62,051 nucleotides of DNA from Bifidobacterium breve (GCA_945885625.1 CAMCYS010000008.1:1-62051); one strand, 5' to 3'; positions 44,236-55,151 are shown, numbered from the stretch's first letter. Program-made: numbers and translations. The notes: generated by a model from the sequence alone, not told the origin.

Positions 44236-45573
44236 ATGACCTCTACTAGATATGCGGGGAAATACTTGAGCGCTGCGGATAGAAAAACTTATGTCCTAGA
44301 TACCAGCGTTCTGCTCGCCGATCCGGCCGCTTTAGGCCGCTTTGCCGAACACGAGGTCATCATCCCGGTGGCAGTAATTGGCGAACTTGAAACTAAACGC
44401 GACCACCCTGAATTGGGCTATTTTGCGCGTGCTGCACTCAGATATTTAGATGATTTGCGAATTACTCATGGCCGCCTAGACCGCCCACTAAAGATCACTC
44501 CTGAAGGTGGCACCCTTTCGGTCGAACTCAATCACACCGATTTAAGTTCGCTCCCTCATGGCTTCTTGCGCGATGGCACCAACGATTCGCGCATCTTGGC
44601 GATCGCGAAGAATTTGATGTCCGATGGCAAGAGAGTCGTTTTAGTTACTAAAGATTTGCCGCTTCGAGTCAAAGCATCTGCAGTTGGAGTCGAGGCCGAG
44701 GAATATCGCGCCGAGACGGTTTCCAACAGTGGTTGGACCGGAATCGAAGAGATCGATGTTGGCCACCAAATTATTGATGATCTCTATGCCACAGATCGGG
44801 CCGACCACGAAGTGGCCCATCAACTGCCAGTACATACCGGCATTGTTTTACATTCCGAAAAAGGCAGCGCCTTAGCTCGAGTTACCGTCGATAAACAATT
44901 ACAACTGGTTCGCGGTGATCGCAACGCTTTCGGTCTTCACGGTCGAAGTGCGGAACAAAGAATTGCCCTCGATCTATTACTTGATCCAGATATCGGAATC
45001 GTTTCGCTCGGTGGTCGCGCCGGAACTGGCAAGAGCGCCTTAGCTCTTTGCGCCGGACTCGAAGCGGTGATGGAAAAACGGCTACATAAGAAGGTAGTAA
45101 TTTTCCGCCCGCTTTATCCAGTTGGCGGCCAAGAGTTGGGCTATCTGCCAGGTAGTGAAGGCGAAAAAATGTCGCCGTGGGCCCAAGCCGTTTTCGATAC
45201 TTTGGGGGCGCTAGTTAGCCAACAAGTCATTGATGAAATTATTGACCGCGGGCTAATCGAAGTTCTGCCCCTGACTCACATTCGTGGCCGCTCACTGCAC
45301 GACTCCTTTGTAATTGTCGATGAAGCCCAGTCACTAGAACGCGGAGTTTTGCTCACCGTGCTTTCGCGCATTGGCCAATCTTCGCGAGTAATCCTGACCC
45401 ACGACGTGGCCCAACGCGATAACTTGCGAGTTGGCCGCCACGATGGCGTGGTTGCTGTGGTCGAAACTTTAAAGGGGCACCCGCTCTTTGCCCATGTGAC
45501 CCTGACTCGATCAGAACGCTCTCCCATTGCCGCCCTGGTTACCGAGCTCCTTGAAGGCCCAATTCCTAACTAG
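44236..45573 (+). CDS. PhoH2: PIN ribonuclease-like domain fused to PhoH ATPase
   Basis: A 445-residue protein. The N-terminal PIN domain starts [16 protein letters not shown] with the first catalytic Asp, and [11 protein letters not shown] continues it. The C-terminal PhoH helicase-like ATPase has Walker [13 protein letters not shown] (about 258-269) and Walker [12 protein letters not shown] (about 357-367). PhoH2 proteins unwind and cut RNA. In mycobacteria the gene sits near fum, xse and ispH, as here. Confidence 0.94.
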   Translation: MTSTRYAGKYLSAADRKTYVLDTSVLLADPAALGRFAEHEVIIPVAVIGELETKRDHPELGYFARAALRYLDDLRITHGRLDRPLKITPEGGTLSVELNHTDLSSLPHGFLRDGTNDSRILAIAKNLMSDGKRVVLVTKDLPLRVKASAVGVEAEEYRAETVSNSGWTGIEEIDVGHQIIDDLYATDRADHEVAHQLPVHTGIVLHSEKGSALARVTVDKQLQLVRGDRNAFGLHGRSAEQRIALDLLLDPDIGIVSLGGRAGTGKSALALCAGLEAVMEKRLHKKVVIFRPLYPVGGQELGYLPGSEGEKMSPWAQAVFDTLGALVSQQVIDEIIDRGLIEVLPLTHIRGRSLHDSFVIVDEAQSLERGVLLTVLSRIGQSSRVILTHDVAQRDNLRVGRHDGVVAVVETLKGHPLFAHVTLTRSERSPIAALVTELLEGPIPN

Positions 45574-45764
45574 TTGGCTAGCTCTTTGGCTCTTGCAAAA
45601 GTGGCCCTTTTAAATGTCACACTCACATATCGGACATTTCGGACTTTCGCCTAAGTGACCTGCGCTTTTACAAGAGCGCCGGATCTGACTTTTCTTAGAA
45701 TTTGCGACTCACGCGTATTTTGATTTGCCGATGTCGGTGCGCCTTGCCAGTCTAAACCCTGTTA

Positions 45765-45782
45765 CTCACCCGACCAGGTGAG
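45765..45782 (+). promoter_or_regulatory. Leader hairpin before the transglycosylase-like gene
   Basis: CTCACC (45765-45770), loop CGACCA, GGTGAG (45777-45782): a 6-bp perfect stem 28 bases before the GTG start and just upstream of an AAGGAAAGGAG ribosome-binding site. It could affect translation. No known riboswitch core was recognised in the 237-base gap. Confidence 0.25.
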
Positions 45783-45810
45783 ATTAAAGAGCTGAAGGAA
45801 AGGAGTCACC

Positions 45811-46428
45811 GTGAGATTTCATTTGAACTCTTCCCGTCGCGCAATAGCGATCTGGACAACTGTGGCTGCCTGCTTAGGTTTTGCAATCCTGCAACCAAGC
45901 GCCTACGGCCTTGAGTTTCCAGCCACGACCTCGCTGACCTTGCCAGCATCTGATGTCCTCGATGGCCTAACTGGCGAAGCGATTTTAACTGCCGAAGTTG
46001 ATTCGGAAATCGCGCCAATCGAGGCTCTTCTCTTTAGCGAACTAGCCTCTTCGGCCACAGTTTCAGCTTCAGCGATGTCTTTGGTTTCCTCGGCCAGTGC
46101 CAGTGTTGAACTAGCCCGCACTCCAAAAGGCGCTCGCGAAGTTGCCCGAGTTTTGATGGACGATAAATATGGCTGGGGCGAGAAACAGTACGCCTGCCTC
46201 GATGAGCTCTGGATAAAAGAGAGCAACTGGAACTATCGAGCCAGCAATAAGCGCACTGGTGCTCACGGAATTCCGCAAGCCCTGCCAGCGACCAAGATGG
46301 ATTCAGCCGGAACTGACTGGCGCACCAATCCAGTAACTCAGATTTCTTGGGGACTTCGCTATATCGAAGTTCGATATGAATCACCTTGTAAGGCTTGGGC
46401 GAAATTCAAGCGCTCAAACTGGTACTGA
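45811..46428 (+). CDS. Secreted lytic-transglycosylase-like protein
   Basis: A 205-residue protein starting with GTG after AAGGAAAGGAG. A signal peptide spans about 1-32 (AIWTTVAACLGFAILQPSAYG), then an Ala/Ser/Thr-rich linker to about residue 110. The C-terminal domain KYGWGEKQYACLDELWIKES (about 122-141), followed by SNKRTGAHGIPQALPATKM and INWGLRYI-like WGLRYIEVRYESPCKAW, matches the SLT-like domain of actinobacterial cell-wall enzymes; the Glu in WIKES is the expected catalytic acid. It probably cleaves peptidoglycan. No rpfB is found at its usual place after tatD, so this may cover part of that role. Confidence 0.87.
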   Translation: MRFHLNSSRRAIAIWTTVAACLGFAILQPSAYGLEFPATTSLTLPASDVLDGLTGEAILTAEVDSEIAPIEALLFSELASSATVSASAMSLVSSASASVELARTPKGAREVARVLMDDKYGWGEKQYACLDELWIKESNWNYRASNKRTGAHGIPQALPATKMDSAGTDWRTNPVTQISWGLRYIEVRYESPCKAWAKFKRSNWY

Positions 46429-46447
46429 GCCGCGCTAGCTAAAATTT

Positions 46448-48106
46448 TTAAGCCTTAGGCCCCATGCCAATTGTGATTGGCTTTGATGTCTCGGCAAAGA
46501 AATCGCCACCTTTATCATCGACCACAATGAAGGCTGGGAAATCAACTACATCGATTTTCCAAACCGCTTCCATGCCGAGTTCGGCGAAATCTAGAACTTC
46601 AACTTTCTTGATGCAATCTTGCGCAAGTCTGGCAGCTGGGCCACCGATCGAACCAAGATAAAAACCACCGTGGGTCTTACAGGAATCAGTTACCGCTTTT
46701 GAGCGATTGCCTTTGGCCAACATAATCTTTGAGCCACCACGACTCTGGAAATATTCAACGTAAGAATCCATGCGACCAGCAGTTGTTGGACCGAAGGAAC
46801 CAGATGCATAACCTTCCGGAGTCTTAGCTGGGCCAGCGTAATAAACGGCAAAATCGCGCAAGTAATCAGGCATCGGAGCACCGGCATCCATCAGCTCTTT
46901 GATCTTGGCATGGGCCAAGTCGCGAGCCACCACTAATGTGCCAGTTAACGAGATACGAGTCTTAAGTGGGTGCTTAGAAAGTTCGGCCAGCACATTTTCC
47001 ATTGGTTGATTCAAATCAATGTTGACCACGCCATCGTTTAGATGTTCATCGGTGGTCTCGGGCAAGAAGTGGGCTGGCTCGCGCTCTAGCTCTTCTAGGA
47101 AAATTCCAGCCTTAGTGATCTTGCCTTTAGCTTGGCGGTCGGCCGAACAGGAAACCGCAATCGCAATTGGTAGCGAAGCACCATGGCGAGGCAGACGAAC
47201 AACCCGAACATCGTGGCAGAAGTACTTGCCACCAAATTGCGCGCCGATGCCCAGGGTGCGAGTTAGTTCAAGAACTTCTTTCTCAAGTTCTAAATCACGG
47301 AAACCATGGCCAGTGGCCGCATCGCCCTTAGTTGGCAGCGAATCTAAGTACTTAGTACTAGCCAATTTCGCGGTCTTCACGGTGTGCTCGGCGCTGGTGC
47401 CGCCAATGACAATTGCTAAGTGATACGGCGGGCATGCAGCTGTGCCAATTGAACGCAACTTCTCATCAAGCCAAGTCATAAATGATTTTGGATTCAAGAT
47501 CGCTTTGGTCTCTTGATAAAGGAATGACTTATTAGCGCTACCGCCACCCTTGGCAATGAATAAGAAGTTGTATTCGTCGTAGTGCTCGCTATCGGCATAG
47601 ATTTCAATCTGGGCGGGCAAGTTATTGCCAGTGTTCTTCTCGTCCCAAGTAGTAACCGGGGCCATCTGCGAATAGCGCAGGTTTAAATTTGTATAGGCAT
47701 CATAAATACCTTGGGAGATCGCAATCTCATCTTTGCTCTGGGTTAATACAAACTGGCCTTTCTTAGCTGAGACAATTGCAGTGCCAGTGTCTTGGCACAT
47801 CGGCAATATTCCACCGGCCGAGATGTTGGCATTTTTTAACAAATCCAGGGCCACGAAGCGATCATTAGGCGAGGCCTCAGGGTCCTTCAAAATATTAGCT
47901 AGTTGCTGCAGATGTTCAGCGCGCAAGTAATGTGAAATATCGTGGATTGCGGTGCTAGTTAACTTCTCAATTGCCTCTGGGGCGATCTCGAGGAATTCCA
48001 GTTCACCAACTTTTAAAGTGCGAACGCCTTCAGTGCCGAGGCTGCGATATTTGGTGGTATCTGGCCCAATCGGCAATAGGTCGGAATATGTGAATTCAGG
48101 AGACAT
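46448..48106 (-). CDS. Class I (iron-sulfur) fumarate hydratase
   Basis: A 552-residue single-chain class I fumarase, interconverting fumarate and malate in the TCA cycle. Cysteines placed for the 4Fe-4S cluster are MCQDTGTA (Cys104), [14 protein letters not shown] and [14 protein letters not shown]. The C-terminal beta domain includes [15 protein letters not shown] and [20 protein letters not shown]. Mycobacteria carry class II fumarase at the comparable place, so the class has been swapped. It lies eight bases after xseB. Confidence 0.94.
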   Translation of the reverse strand: MSPEFTYSDLLPIGPDTTKYRSLGTEGVRTLKVGELEFLEIAPEAIEKLTSTAIHDISHYLRAEHLQQLANILKDPEASPNDRFVALDLLKNANISAGGILPMCQDTGTAIVSAKKGQFVLTQSKDEIAISQGIYDAYTNLNLRYSQMAPVTTWDEKNTGNNLPAQIEIYADSEHYDEYNFLFIAKGGGSANKSFLYQETKAILNPKSFMTWLDEKLRSIGTAACPPYHLAIVIGGTSAEHTVKTAKLASTKYLDSLPTKGDAATGHGFRDLELEKEVLELTRTLGIGAQFGGKYFCHDVRVVRLPRHGASLPIAIAVSCSADRQAKGKITKAGIFLEELEREPAHFLPETTDEHLNDGVVNIDLNQPMENVLAELSKHPLKTRISLTGTLVVARDLAHAKIKELMDAGAPMPDYLRDFAVYYAGPAKTPEGYASGSFGPTTAGRMDSYVEYFQSRGGSKIMLAKGNRSKAVTDSCKTHGGFYLGSIGGPAARLAQDCIKKVEVLDFAELGMEAVWKIDVVDFPAFIVVDDKGGDFFAETSKPITIGMGPKA

Positions 48107-48114
48107 TTGCGCAC

Positions 48115-48312
48115 CTATTCGCTTGGCTTAACTGAATCTAACTTTGCCTTCGCCCCATCTAGCCATTCCTGGCAGATCTTCGCTAACTCTTCGCCACGTT
48201 CCCATAACTTCAAGGAATCTTCGAGGGTAGCGCCACCAGTTTCTAGCGATGAAACAACTTGCGCCAATTCATCACGCGCTGCTTCATATGAGATCTTCTT
48301 TTCAGAGGCCAT
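48115..48312 (-). CDS. xseB: Exodeoxyribonuclease VII small subunit
   Basis: A 65-residue protein with [20 protein letters not shown] and [20 protein letters not shown], the two-helix XseB signature, and a short tail. It partners XseA for single-strand DNA degradation. It starts 23 bases after xseA and precedes fumarase by eight bases. Confidence 0.95.
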   Translation of the reverse strand: MASEKKISYEAARDELAQVVSSLETGGATLEDSLKLWERGEELAKICQEWLDGAKAKLDSVKPSE

Positions 48313-48335
48313 GGCTTAAATCTACTGCCTGCTCT

Positions 48336-49535
48336 TTAACTTGTAACCATGGCGCTGGTCTCACCTTGGGCCAGCCTAATTCGCAGCTTTTCGCCATCGG
48401 TAAGAGCAGCGCTATCGCGGGCAATGCTGCCATCGGCCAACTGCACCACGGCATAGCCACGATCAAGGGTGGCCTGTGGCGAAAGTGCGCGAACTCGAGC
48501 AGTTACCTGCAGCAATTCTTCTTGGGCAATTGCTAGCCGGCCTTGGAAACTGCGAATTGAACGATCGCGCAAACTAGTAATGATTTCTAATCTCGAAGTA
48601 ATCATTACCGCTGGGTCGCGCAACACAGGGCGAGCTGCCAAGTTAGCAATCTTGGAACTTTCAAGTTCAATCATATTTCGCATAAAGCGGCTTGCGCGAT
48701 CACGAAGTTTTTCAATCAAATCTATTTCTTCATTAATATCTGGCACCACGCGCTTTGCGGCATCCGTCGGTGTTGAGGCGCGGAAGTCAGCAACTAAATC
48801 AAGTAGCGGTGAGTCTTTTTCGTGGCCAATTGCGCTAACAATCGGTGTGCTGCACTTTGCCGCTAAGCGGACTAAACCTTCATCGCTAAATGGCAATAGG
48901 TCTTCGAAAGACCCACCACCGCGAGTAATTATGATGACATCAACTTCAGCTAGCGCTTCTAGTTCGGCTAACGCTGCTGAAACTTCACTAACGGCTGCTG
49001 CGCCTTGCACGGTAACTTCGCGAATCTCAAACTGCACAGCTGGCCAACGACGTTTGGCATTTTCAACTACATCGCGTTCGGCATCAGTATTGCGACCGCA
49101 GATCAAACCAATTTTGCGGGGCAGTAGCGGCAGCGCAACTTTATTTTCAGCCGCAAATAAGCCTTCCGCGGCCAACATAGTTTTTAGTGCTTCAATACGT
49201 GCTAATAATTCACCAACTCCTACTTGGCGAATCTCGCGGGCCGATAAGGTGTAAGAACCATTCTTGGTATACCAAGAGCCTTTGGCATAGAGCACAACGC
49301 GAGCATTTGCCGGCAACGGTGCAACGCTGGCTAATACCGATTTGTGACACATTACCGAAAGGCTCATATCAACGCTGGAATCGCGCAGGCGCAGAAAAGC
49401 CATGCCACCGCTGCGTTCATTGAGTTCGGCGATCTCGCCTTCGATCCAGATTGGCCCTAATCGATCGAGATATTCCTTGATCGCTTCAGTGACCGCCCGT
49501 ACTGGCGCGGGAGATTCACTTGAAGTTTCGAGCAT
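48336..49535 (-). CDS. xseA: Exodeoxyribonuclease VII large subunit
   Basis: A 399-residue nuclease subunit. The N-terminal OB fold is [19 protein letters not shown] (about 29-47); the catalytic domain contains [40 protein letters not shown] and ASTPTDAA (about 250-257). ATG at 49535 is 26 bases from the divergent ispH start. It probably leads the xseA-xseB-fumarase operon. Confidence 0.95.
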   Translation of the reverse strand: MLETSSESPAPVRAVTEAIKEYLDRLGPIWIEGEIAELNERSGGMAFLRLRDSSVDMSLSVMCHKSVLASVAPLPANARVVLYAKGSWYTKNGSYTLSAREIRQVGVGELLARIEALKTMLAAEGLFAAENKVALPLLPRKIGLICGRNTDAERDVVENAKRRWPAVQFEIREVTVQGAAAVSEVSAALAELEALAEVDVIIITRGGGSFEDLLPFSDEGLVRLAAKCSTPIVSAIGHEKDSPLLDLVADFRASTPTDAAKRVVPDINEEIDLIEKLRDRASRFMRNMIELESSKIANLAARPVLRDPAVMITSRLEIITSLRDRSIRSFQGRLAIAQEELLQVTARVRALSPQATLDRGYAVVQLADGSIARDSAALTDGEKLRIRLAQGETSAMVTS

Positions 49536-49561
49536 GGATTGATCCTAATAGAATAAGCGAC

Positions 49562-50515
49562 ATGAGTAAGCGGATCCTCTTAGCTGCGCCACGCGGATAT
49601 TGCGCCGGCGTTGACCGTGCCGTGATCACCGTCGAAAAAGCACTTGAGCTCTACGGTGCTCCGGTTTACGTGCGCAAGCAGATCGTGCATAACAAACATG
49701 TTGTTGCAACCCTCGAAGCACGCGGTGCCATCTTTGTTGATCAAACTGATGAAGTCCCTGAAGGCAAGATCGTTGTTTTCTCAGCTCATGGTGTTTCACC
49801 TGCAGTTCACGTGGAGGCAGCTGATCGCAATCTGAAAACCATAGATGCCACATGCCCACTAGTTACTAAAGTTCACCACGAGGCCCGACGCTTTGCTGCC
49901 GAAGAGTTAGAGATTTTATTTATTGGCCACGAAGGCCATGAAGAAGTCGAAGGCACCATGGGCGAAGCCGTTGGCAAAGTTAAATTAGTAGATGGTCTAG
50001 ATGCAGCCCGCACCGTGCAACCAACCCCAGGGAAGAAATTAGCTTGGCTATCGCAAACAACACTCAGCGTTGATGAAGCACTTCAGTCGGTTGCAATTCT
50101 GAAAGAACGTTTTCCAGATATTCAGGATCCACCATCAGATGACATTTGCTATGCAACCACAAATCGCCAGGATGCAATTAAAGTCATTGCGCCACAAGCA
50201 GATTTAGTAATTGTGGTTGGCTCAACAAACTCTTCTAACTCAGTTCGTTTAGTCGAAGTGGCCAAGGAATATGGCACACCACAGGCTTACTTAATTGACT
50301 ATGCCGCAGAAGCAAAAGAAGAATGGCTAACCGGTGTTGAAACAATTGGCGTCACTAGTGGCGCTTCAGTACCTGAGATCTTGGTCGATGATCTCTTGAA
50401 GTGGTTAGCCGAGCGCGGTTTCGGCGAAGTAGAAACCGTTACTGCTGCGCAAGAATCATTGCTATTCGCGCTGCCGCCAGAACTTCGAAAAGATCTAAAA
50501 GCAGCTGCTCAATAA
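49562..50515 (+). CDS. ispH: 4-hydroxy-3-methylbut-2-enyl diphosphate reductase
   Basis: A 317-residue last enzyme of the MEP pathway, yielding IPP and [25 protein letters not shown] begins at ATG 49562; a frame from 49520 would add 14 residues and overlap xseA. The three cluster Cys are in [15 protein letters not shown] and [13 protein letters not shown], and [17 protein letters not shown] and [11 protein letters not shown] are also conserved. Confidence 0.96.
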   Translation: MSKRILLAAPRGYCAGVDRAVITVEKALELYGAPVYVRKQIVHNKHVVATLEARGAIFVDQTDEVPEGKIVVFSAHGVSPAVHVEAADRNLKTIDATCPLVTKVHHEARRFAAEELEILFIGHEGHEEVEGTMGEAVGKVKLVDGLDAARTVQPTPGKKLAWLSQTTLSVDEALQSVAILKERFPDIQDPPSDDICYATTNRQDAIKVIAPQADLVIVVGSTNSSNSVRLVEVAKEYGTPQAYLIDYAAEAKEEWLTGVETIGVTSGASVPEILVDDLLKWLAERGFGEVETVTAAQESLLFALPPELRKDLKAAAQ

Positions 50516-50516
50516 C

Positions 50517-50930
50517 TTACTCAGCGCGCTGGCGCTTTTGTGCCTTGGCGCGACGATCAAAATAGAAATACCAGGCATAGGCAGCTGAGATCAACAAGAA
50601 CGGTGCTTGGCTGGCAAGGGCTGCCAAGAAGTCGATACCTAAGCGAGTGATCGATAGCCCACTCTTAGTTATCAGCTCGAGAAAAGCAAGGGAAGCAAAA
50701 GCAAGTGGAGGGTTGACCGCTGCCACATAGCTAGTGCCATTGCGACCATATTGAACGCCTCCGAAGGTAACTAACATGATCACTAAACCAGTGACGATGC
50801 CAAAACCGTTACGCAAAAGAAGTTCTAGGTAAGAGAAGATTCCGATGAAGAAGAACTGCAGAACGATAATGCCCTCTTTTTTCAGGCCAGGCCCACTGAT
50901 TGCAATTTTACGGCCAACTGTGGTACTCAT
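50517..50930 (-). CDS. DUF6542-like membrane protein
   Basis: A 137-residue protein with about four membrane helices (from residue 22 on) and a short charged tail (DRRAKAQKRQRAE). Size, topology and position between ispH and ychF agree with the actinobacterial DUF6542 family (Rv1111c place). Function unknown. Its start overlaps the rmuC stop by one base. Confidence 0.75.
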   Translation of the reverse strand: MSTTVGRKIAISGPGLKKEGIIVLQFFFIGIFSYLELLLRNGFGIVTGLVIMLVTFGGVQYGRNGTSYVAAVNPPLAFASLAFLELITKSGLSITRLGIDFLAALASQAPFLLISAAYAWYFYFDRRAKAQKRQRAE

Positions 50931-52111
50931 TATTTCTCTTCCTCTTCAGCGTCTATGTAATCAATCTCTAGGGAAGCAGATTTGATCGCACGAACTTCAT
51001 CATCAACATCACTTAGTGGCGCTAGTTTATTAGCGCCAGTACTTACTCCGAGGTTCACCATGCTGCGAGCGGGGCGTAATAATGAAGTTTCAGCGGTCTG
51101 AACTACATCGTTAAAGCCACGTTCGACCGATTTAATGCGATCACCCAAAGTAGCTAGCTTGGTATGTAGTGTGCCAATTCGCTTTAGGAGCTCAGAGGCA
51201 TGACCTTGAATTGCATTTGCGTTATCGGCTAGATCTTGGCGGCCAAAGGCATATGCCACGGTACGAAGCAGCGCCAACATATTTGTTGGAGTCGCGATAG
51301 TTACATTCTTAGCGAAAGCCTTTTCTAGCAACATTGGATCAACCCGCAGAGACTCAGACAAAATTGATTCAAATGGCGCAAATAGCACTACAAAATCAGG
51401 GGAGAAGGTAACGCCTTGGTAATCACGCTTTGCCAGTGCTTCGACATGCTTTAACAAATCTTTAGCATGTTGCTGCATAAGTGAATCGCGCGTTTCTTCA
51501 TCATCGGCATCGATTGCCTCTAAGAAGCGAGTAAATGGAAACTTAGAGTCAATAAAAATGCGCGAGCCACCGGGAATAGCAATTTGAATATCGGGGCGAG
51601 AGATTTCATCATTGCCGCGATCAGAACTTTGTTTCTCAAAGTGAATGCCTTCGATAAGGCCAGCATTTTCTAGCAGCATTTCGAGTTGAACTTCACCAAA
51701 GCGCCCACGAGTTTGTGAACTAGATAGTGCGCCCGCTAGCTTTGTAGCTTGCTCAAGTAAGTTTTGGTTACCGACCTGCATTGATTCGATTTGAGTTTTA
51801 ATGGCAGATTCGGCAGCAGCACGTTTTGTTTCAGCATCGGCAGTTTGAGTAGAAAGTGAACTCATGCGAGTCTTCACATCATCTAAAGCTTGGTTGAGCG
51901 CAGCACTTGTAGTGTTCTGCGAATTCATGGTTGCGATCTGGCTCGTTAAATTTTCAACGAGTGCTTTAGCCCCGGCAAGTTCGGCGGCAATAGCAGCTGA
52001 AGTTGAACCACCTTGTGCTTGATCTGCCTTGTTTTTAAGGCTGGCAATGAAGAAGCCAAGGCCTAAACCGATGGCTAGGCCTGTTAGAAGAACCACTACT
52101 GATGCTGACAT
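50930..52111 (-). CDS. rmuC: DNA recombination protein RmuC
   Basis: A 393-residue protein with an N-terminal membrane helix (about 3-23), a coiled coil (about 30-125) and the RmuC nuclease-like domain: SSQTRGRFGEVQLEMLLENA (about 132-151), PDIQIAIPGGSRIFIDSKFP and FAPFESILSESL. It limits inversions at short repeats. It is divergent from ychF and followed directly by the DUF6542-like gene. Confidence 0.92.
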   Translation of the reverse strand: MSASVVVLLTGLAIGLGLGFFIASLKNKADQAQGGSTSAAIAAELAGAKALVENLTSQIATMNSQNTTSAALNQALDDVKTRMSSLSTQTADAETKRAAAESAIKTQIESMQVGNQNLLEQATKLAGALSSSQTRGRFGEVQLEMLLENAGLIEGIHFEKQSSDRGNDEISRPDIQIAIPGGSRIFIDSKFPFTRFLEAIDADDEETRDSLMQQHAKDLLKHVEALAKRDYQGVTFSPDFVVLFAPFESILSESLRVDPMLLEKAFAKNVTIATPTNMLALLRTVAYAFGRQDLADNANAIQGHASELLKRIGTLHTKLATLGDRIKSVERGFNDVVQTAETSLLRPARSMVNLGVSTGANKLAPLSDVDDEVRAIKSASLEIDYIDAEEEEK

Positions 52112-52162
52112 AGGCTCATCGTGGCAGGAAGGGCTGACATACTCGCGTAGGCTCTACTCCTC

Positions 52163-53236
52163 GTGAGCCTCTCAATTGGAATCGTCGGTCTGCCAAACGT
52201 GGGAAAGTCGACCCTTTTTAATGCCCTCACCAAAAATAACGTTCTAGCCGCCAACTACCCCTTTGCCACGATCGAGCCAAACGTGGGCGTCGTGGGCGTG
52301 CCCGATGAGCGTCTAGCCAAGCTCGCTGAAATCTTTGCTTCCGAAAAGATCCTGCCAGCAGTGGTCTCATTTGTTGATATCGCCGGCATCGTTAAGGGCG
52401 CATCTGAAGGCGCCGGCCTTGGCAATAAGTTCCTAACTAATATTCGCGATACCGATGCGATCTGCCAAGTTATTCGAGTTTTCTCCGATGGCGATGTAGT
52501 TCACGTCGATGGTCGCGTTGATCCAGCCAGCGATATGGAAACAATCAATACCGAATTAGCGTTAGCTGATCTACAAACTATTGAAAAAGCGCTGCCACGT
52601 CTGGAAAAAGAAGTTCGCCTTTCTAAAGATAAGCAAACTGTTCTAGATGCCGCAATCGCCGCAAATGAATGGCTGCAATCAGGTAAGCCACTTTCGCAGA
52701 GCAAAATTGATTTAAGTGAAATTGCCGAGCTGCACCTATTGACCGCTAAACCATTCTTATATGTTTTCAACGTTGATGCAGCTGAATTAAATGATGCTGA
52801 CCTGCGTAAGAAGTTACAAGATCTAGTAACACCAGCCGAAGCAATTTTCCTTGATGCTAAGACTGAAGCTGAACTCGCTGAACTAAGCGATGAAGATGCC
52901 CTCGAATTGTTGCAATCAATTGGTTTGAAAGAACCAGGTCTTGCGACTTTAGCCCATGTCGGGTTTAAAACTCTAGGTCTGCAGACCTATTTAACTGCTG
53001 GCCCTAAAGAAGCACGTGCATGGACAATTCATAAAGGTGACACCGCACCCATGGCCGCTGGTGTTATTCATACCGATTTCCAAAAGGGATTTATTAAAGC
53101 CGAAATCGTCGGTTTTGCAGATCTCGTTGCAGCAGGATCCATGGCTGAAGCGAAAGCTAAAGGCAAAGTACGCATGGAAGGCAAGGAATATGTAATGGCC
53201 GACGGAGACGTCGTTGAATTTCGCTTTAACGTTTAA
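52163..53236 (+). CDS. ychF: Redox-regulated ATPase YchF (Obg-type)
   Basis: A 357-residue protein starting with GTG. Walker A is [17 protein letters not shown] (about 8-24), switch II is [20 protein letters not shown], and the G4 position has NVDA, the family's shift from NKxD to ATP preference. A central coiled coil and a C-terminal TGS domain follow. It binds ribosomes and responds to oxidative stress. Confidence 0.95.
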   Translation: MSLSIGIVGLPNVGKSTLFNALTKNNVLAANYPFATIEPNVGVVGVPDERLAKLAEIFASEKILPAVVSFVDIAGIVKGASEGAGLGNKFLTNIRDTDAICQVIRVFSDGDVVHVDGRVDPASDMETINTELALADLQTIEKALPRLEKEVRLSKDKQTVLDAAIAANEWLQSGKPLSQSKIDLSEIAELHLLTAKPFLYVFNVDAAELNDADLRKKLQDLVTPAEAIFLDAKTEAELAELSDEDALELLQSIGLKEPGLATLAHVGFKTLGLQTYLTAGPKEARAWTIHKGDTAPMAAGVIHTDFQKGFIKAEIVGFADLVAAGSMAEAKAKGKVRMEGKEYVMADGDVVEFRFNV

Positions 53237-53278
53237 TTAATTTAAATCTGTTGGCTGAACTGGATGTCTTTGCGGTGT

Positions 53279-54361
53279 CTAATTGCAACTGAATTCTTGT
53301 ATGCTGGCTGTGAGGGTACCGTAGCCATCTCCGTAGTATTTGAACCTCATTTGCCCCACTTGACCAGCGTATAGAGATCCCAAAGAATCGTTCGTCCAGC
53401 CGATGGCAACTCCGTTTTTCTCGACATTTACCTTTGCGTATAGCGAAGAGGAGCAGCCTTGCTTTGAAATCACATTAATGTCCCATTGGTAGCAGGAGTT
53501 ACAGTCGTACCCGCGATCGACCCACTTATAAGCGATTATGTCGGTTCCGGATGCCCAAGTTGCTTCGGAGTAACCGGCTGGATACCACGGTGCATCATCA
53601 ACTGCTGACTGAAATCGGGACTGAGCCGAATTATAAGTTGATGCCAGTCTTGAGCTAATCGAATAAGCATATCTCAACCCACATTCGCCAACCAGATTGT
53701 AAGTAAATTCTCTAGAGAATTTGAACGAAAGTGGAGCGACTGTGTTGGAATCAATCCTCGGGTTCTCAGAGAGAAGCGCTTTTAGTTGGGAAGTTGCAGA
53801 ATCTCTGACGGTTTTAGCTACATCTGGAATCGCCTCGCTTGTCCAGGCGTTTTTTCGGGCGAAGATTGGTGGATACCTCTTGTCCGCTCGAGAGATGGCT
53901 TTCTGAAAAGATTTAATACGTTTCGAGTAAATTGCCTGATCATCAGAGTCAAACATCGCTCTCTCGAGTTTTGGGCAAACGACTTTCTTGAGCCCTGAGA
54001 TTTGCTGACTCGAAATCAGTTCGCTTAACTTGACGTTTTTATCTGATTCATCAATTCGATAAGTATCAATCGCAATAAGACCGCCAACAACCAAGGCGGG
54101 TATAGCTATTGCGCTAGCTATGGCAGCTCGCAACTGCTTTTTGGTTAGCTTAGGAATGTATTGCACTAGGGTCTTTTTCAAGATAGGCAGGAGACCCCGA
54201 GCATGTTTAGAGGGTTTGGGTAGGTAAGCACCAAGTGGTTTTCGAGATTTAGATGCAACTTGCTCATCTAGTACAGCCTCGGGGCTTGGATTCCCACAAG
54301 CATTGCAAAAACGTGCTTTATCTAGCCCAGTAAGATCGTGTCCGCAGTTTGTGCAAAACAT
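53279..54361 (-). CDS. Zinc-ribbon membrane protein with external Cys-rich domain
   Basis: A 360-residue protein. An N-terminal double-Cys zinc ribbon (FCTNCG ... FCNACGN, residues 2-23) is followed by a basic linker, a membrane helix (about 85-105) and a long external region. That region begins with a helical part (KVVCPKLERAMFD, about 126-138) and ends in a beta-rich domain with Cys residues (RGYDCNSCYQWD, QGCSSS, EFSCN). It lies divergent to a shorter protein with the same ribbon-helix-domain plan. Function not recognised; such zinc-ribbon / membrane proteins are often sensors or envelope-associated. Confidence 0.7.
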   Translation of the reverse strand: MFCTNCGHDLTGLDKARFCNACGNPSPEAVLDEQVASKSRKPLGAYLPKPSKHARGLLPILKKTLVQYIPKLTKKQLRAAIASAIAIPALVVGGLIAIDTYRIDESDKNVKLSELISSQQISGLKKVVCPKLERAMFDSDDQAIYSKRIKSFQKAISRADKRYPPIFARKNAWTSEAIPDVAKTVRDSATSQLKALLSENPRIDSNTVAPLSFKFSREFTYNLVGECGLRYAYSISSRLASTYNSAQSRFQSAVDDAPWYPAGYSEATWASGTDIIAYKWVDRGYDCNSCYQWDINVISKQGCSSSLYAKVNVEKNGVAIGWTNDSLGSLYAGQVGQMRFKYYGDGYGTLTASIQEFSCN

Positions 54362-54599
54362 TTAGCCCCCTAGAAGCTTGCCTATTCAAAAACATATCAC
54401 ACCATCGTAGGTGTCAGGACAAAGACAGTGAAGAGCCTGACCAAATTCATCCGAGCTTATGGGCCTAAAATGATTGAGACGCCCAATCAACAATATAAGT
54501 AGCTGAAGTTTTCGTGCGTCCTGAGATTTAAATTCGGAACCGTACCCCTAAACTTGTCTTTGAAATTCTTCAATTTGAAATCGATAGTGGGGGTCCGCC

Positions 54600-55151
54600 G
54601 TGAAAACTTGCAACAACTGTGGCATGTCAATCGAGGAGGCGACGCTTTTTTGTGCGGGCTGCGGTACCCAATTGCCTAAGTCAAAATCTAGGGCCAAGTT
54701 ATTCGTAATCGCGGGCGCTATTTTGGCAATCGGTGCCATCGGCGCTGCTTTGTTCGTAATGAACACCAATGTTCGCTTTTCAGCGGCTTACAAAAGTTTG
54801 TCGTCGCTCTGCGCGGTCGTTGAAAGAATTGATGCACCAATTACAACACCTGACGAAGCAAGCGACTACGCTGACCAAATTCGATCTTTCTTACTGCAAG
54901 CCATAAAGGAAGATGAACCCCGAGCAAAACCATTTCAGATGATTCCCGGCGATCTTGATTCCTACCGTAAATCCGTGCAGGAATTCGCTGAAGCCGAAAC
55001 CATGAGACAAATCCAGGCAGATCCTTGGGGATTTCTGACCTCAGGCCCTGTTATACGTCAAACAGTGGTGTTGCCTACATACATCACCGACACATCAGTA
55101 GAAATCAAATCACGCGCCATCAAACTGTGTGAACCCTACTTGGCAAAATAA
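54600..55151 (+). CDS. Zinc-ribbon single-pass membrane protein
   Basis: A 183-residue protein starting with GTG at 54600 (upstream GTGGGGGT). A zinc ribbon (CNNCGMSIEEATLFCAGCG, residues 4-22) is followed by one membrane helix (about 34-54) and an external helical domain with two Cys (SSLCAVV near residue 72 and KLCEPYLAK at the end). It resembles the front half of the divergent 360-residue protein: ribbon, helix, then Cys followed by a helical stretch with Y-x-x-x-I-x-S-F spacing. Function unknown; the pair may be paralogues. Confidence 0.68.
   Translation: MKTCNNCGMSIEEATLFCAGCGTQLPKSKSRAKLFVIAGAILAIGAIGAALFVMNTNVRFSAAYKSLSSLCAVVERIDAPITTPDEASDYADQIRSFLLQAIKEDEPRAKPFQMIPGDLDSYRKSVQEFAEAETMRQIQADPWGFLTSGPVIRQTVVLPTYITDTSVEIKSRAIKLCEPYLAK

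Noticed and set aside
45574..45810. c-di-AMP (ydaO-type) riboswitch before the transglycosylase-like gene
   Set aside because: The context is suggestive, but the conserved core sequences of that riboswitch were not found in the gap.
48469..49254. A 261-codon open frame antisense to xseA
   Set aside because: Its translation is a Ser/Arg-rich low-information sequence and xseA on the other strand has complete family motifs; it is a shadow frame.
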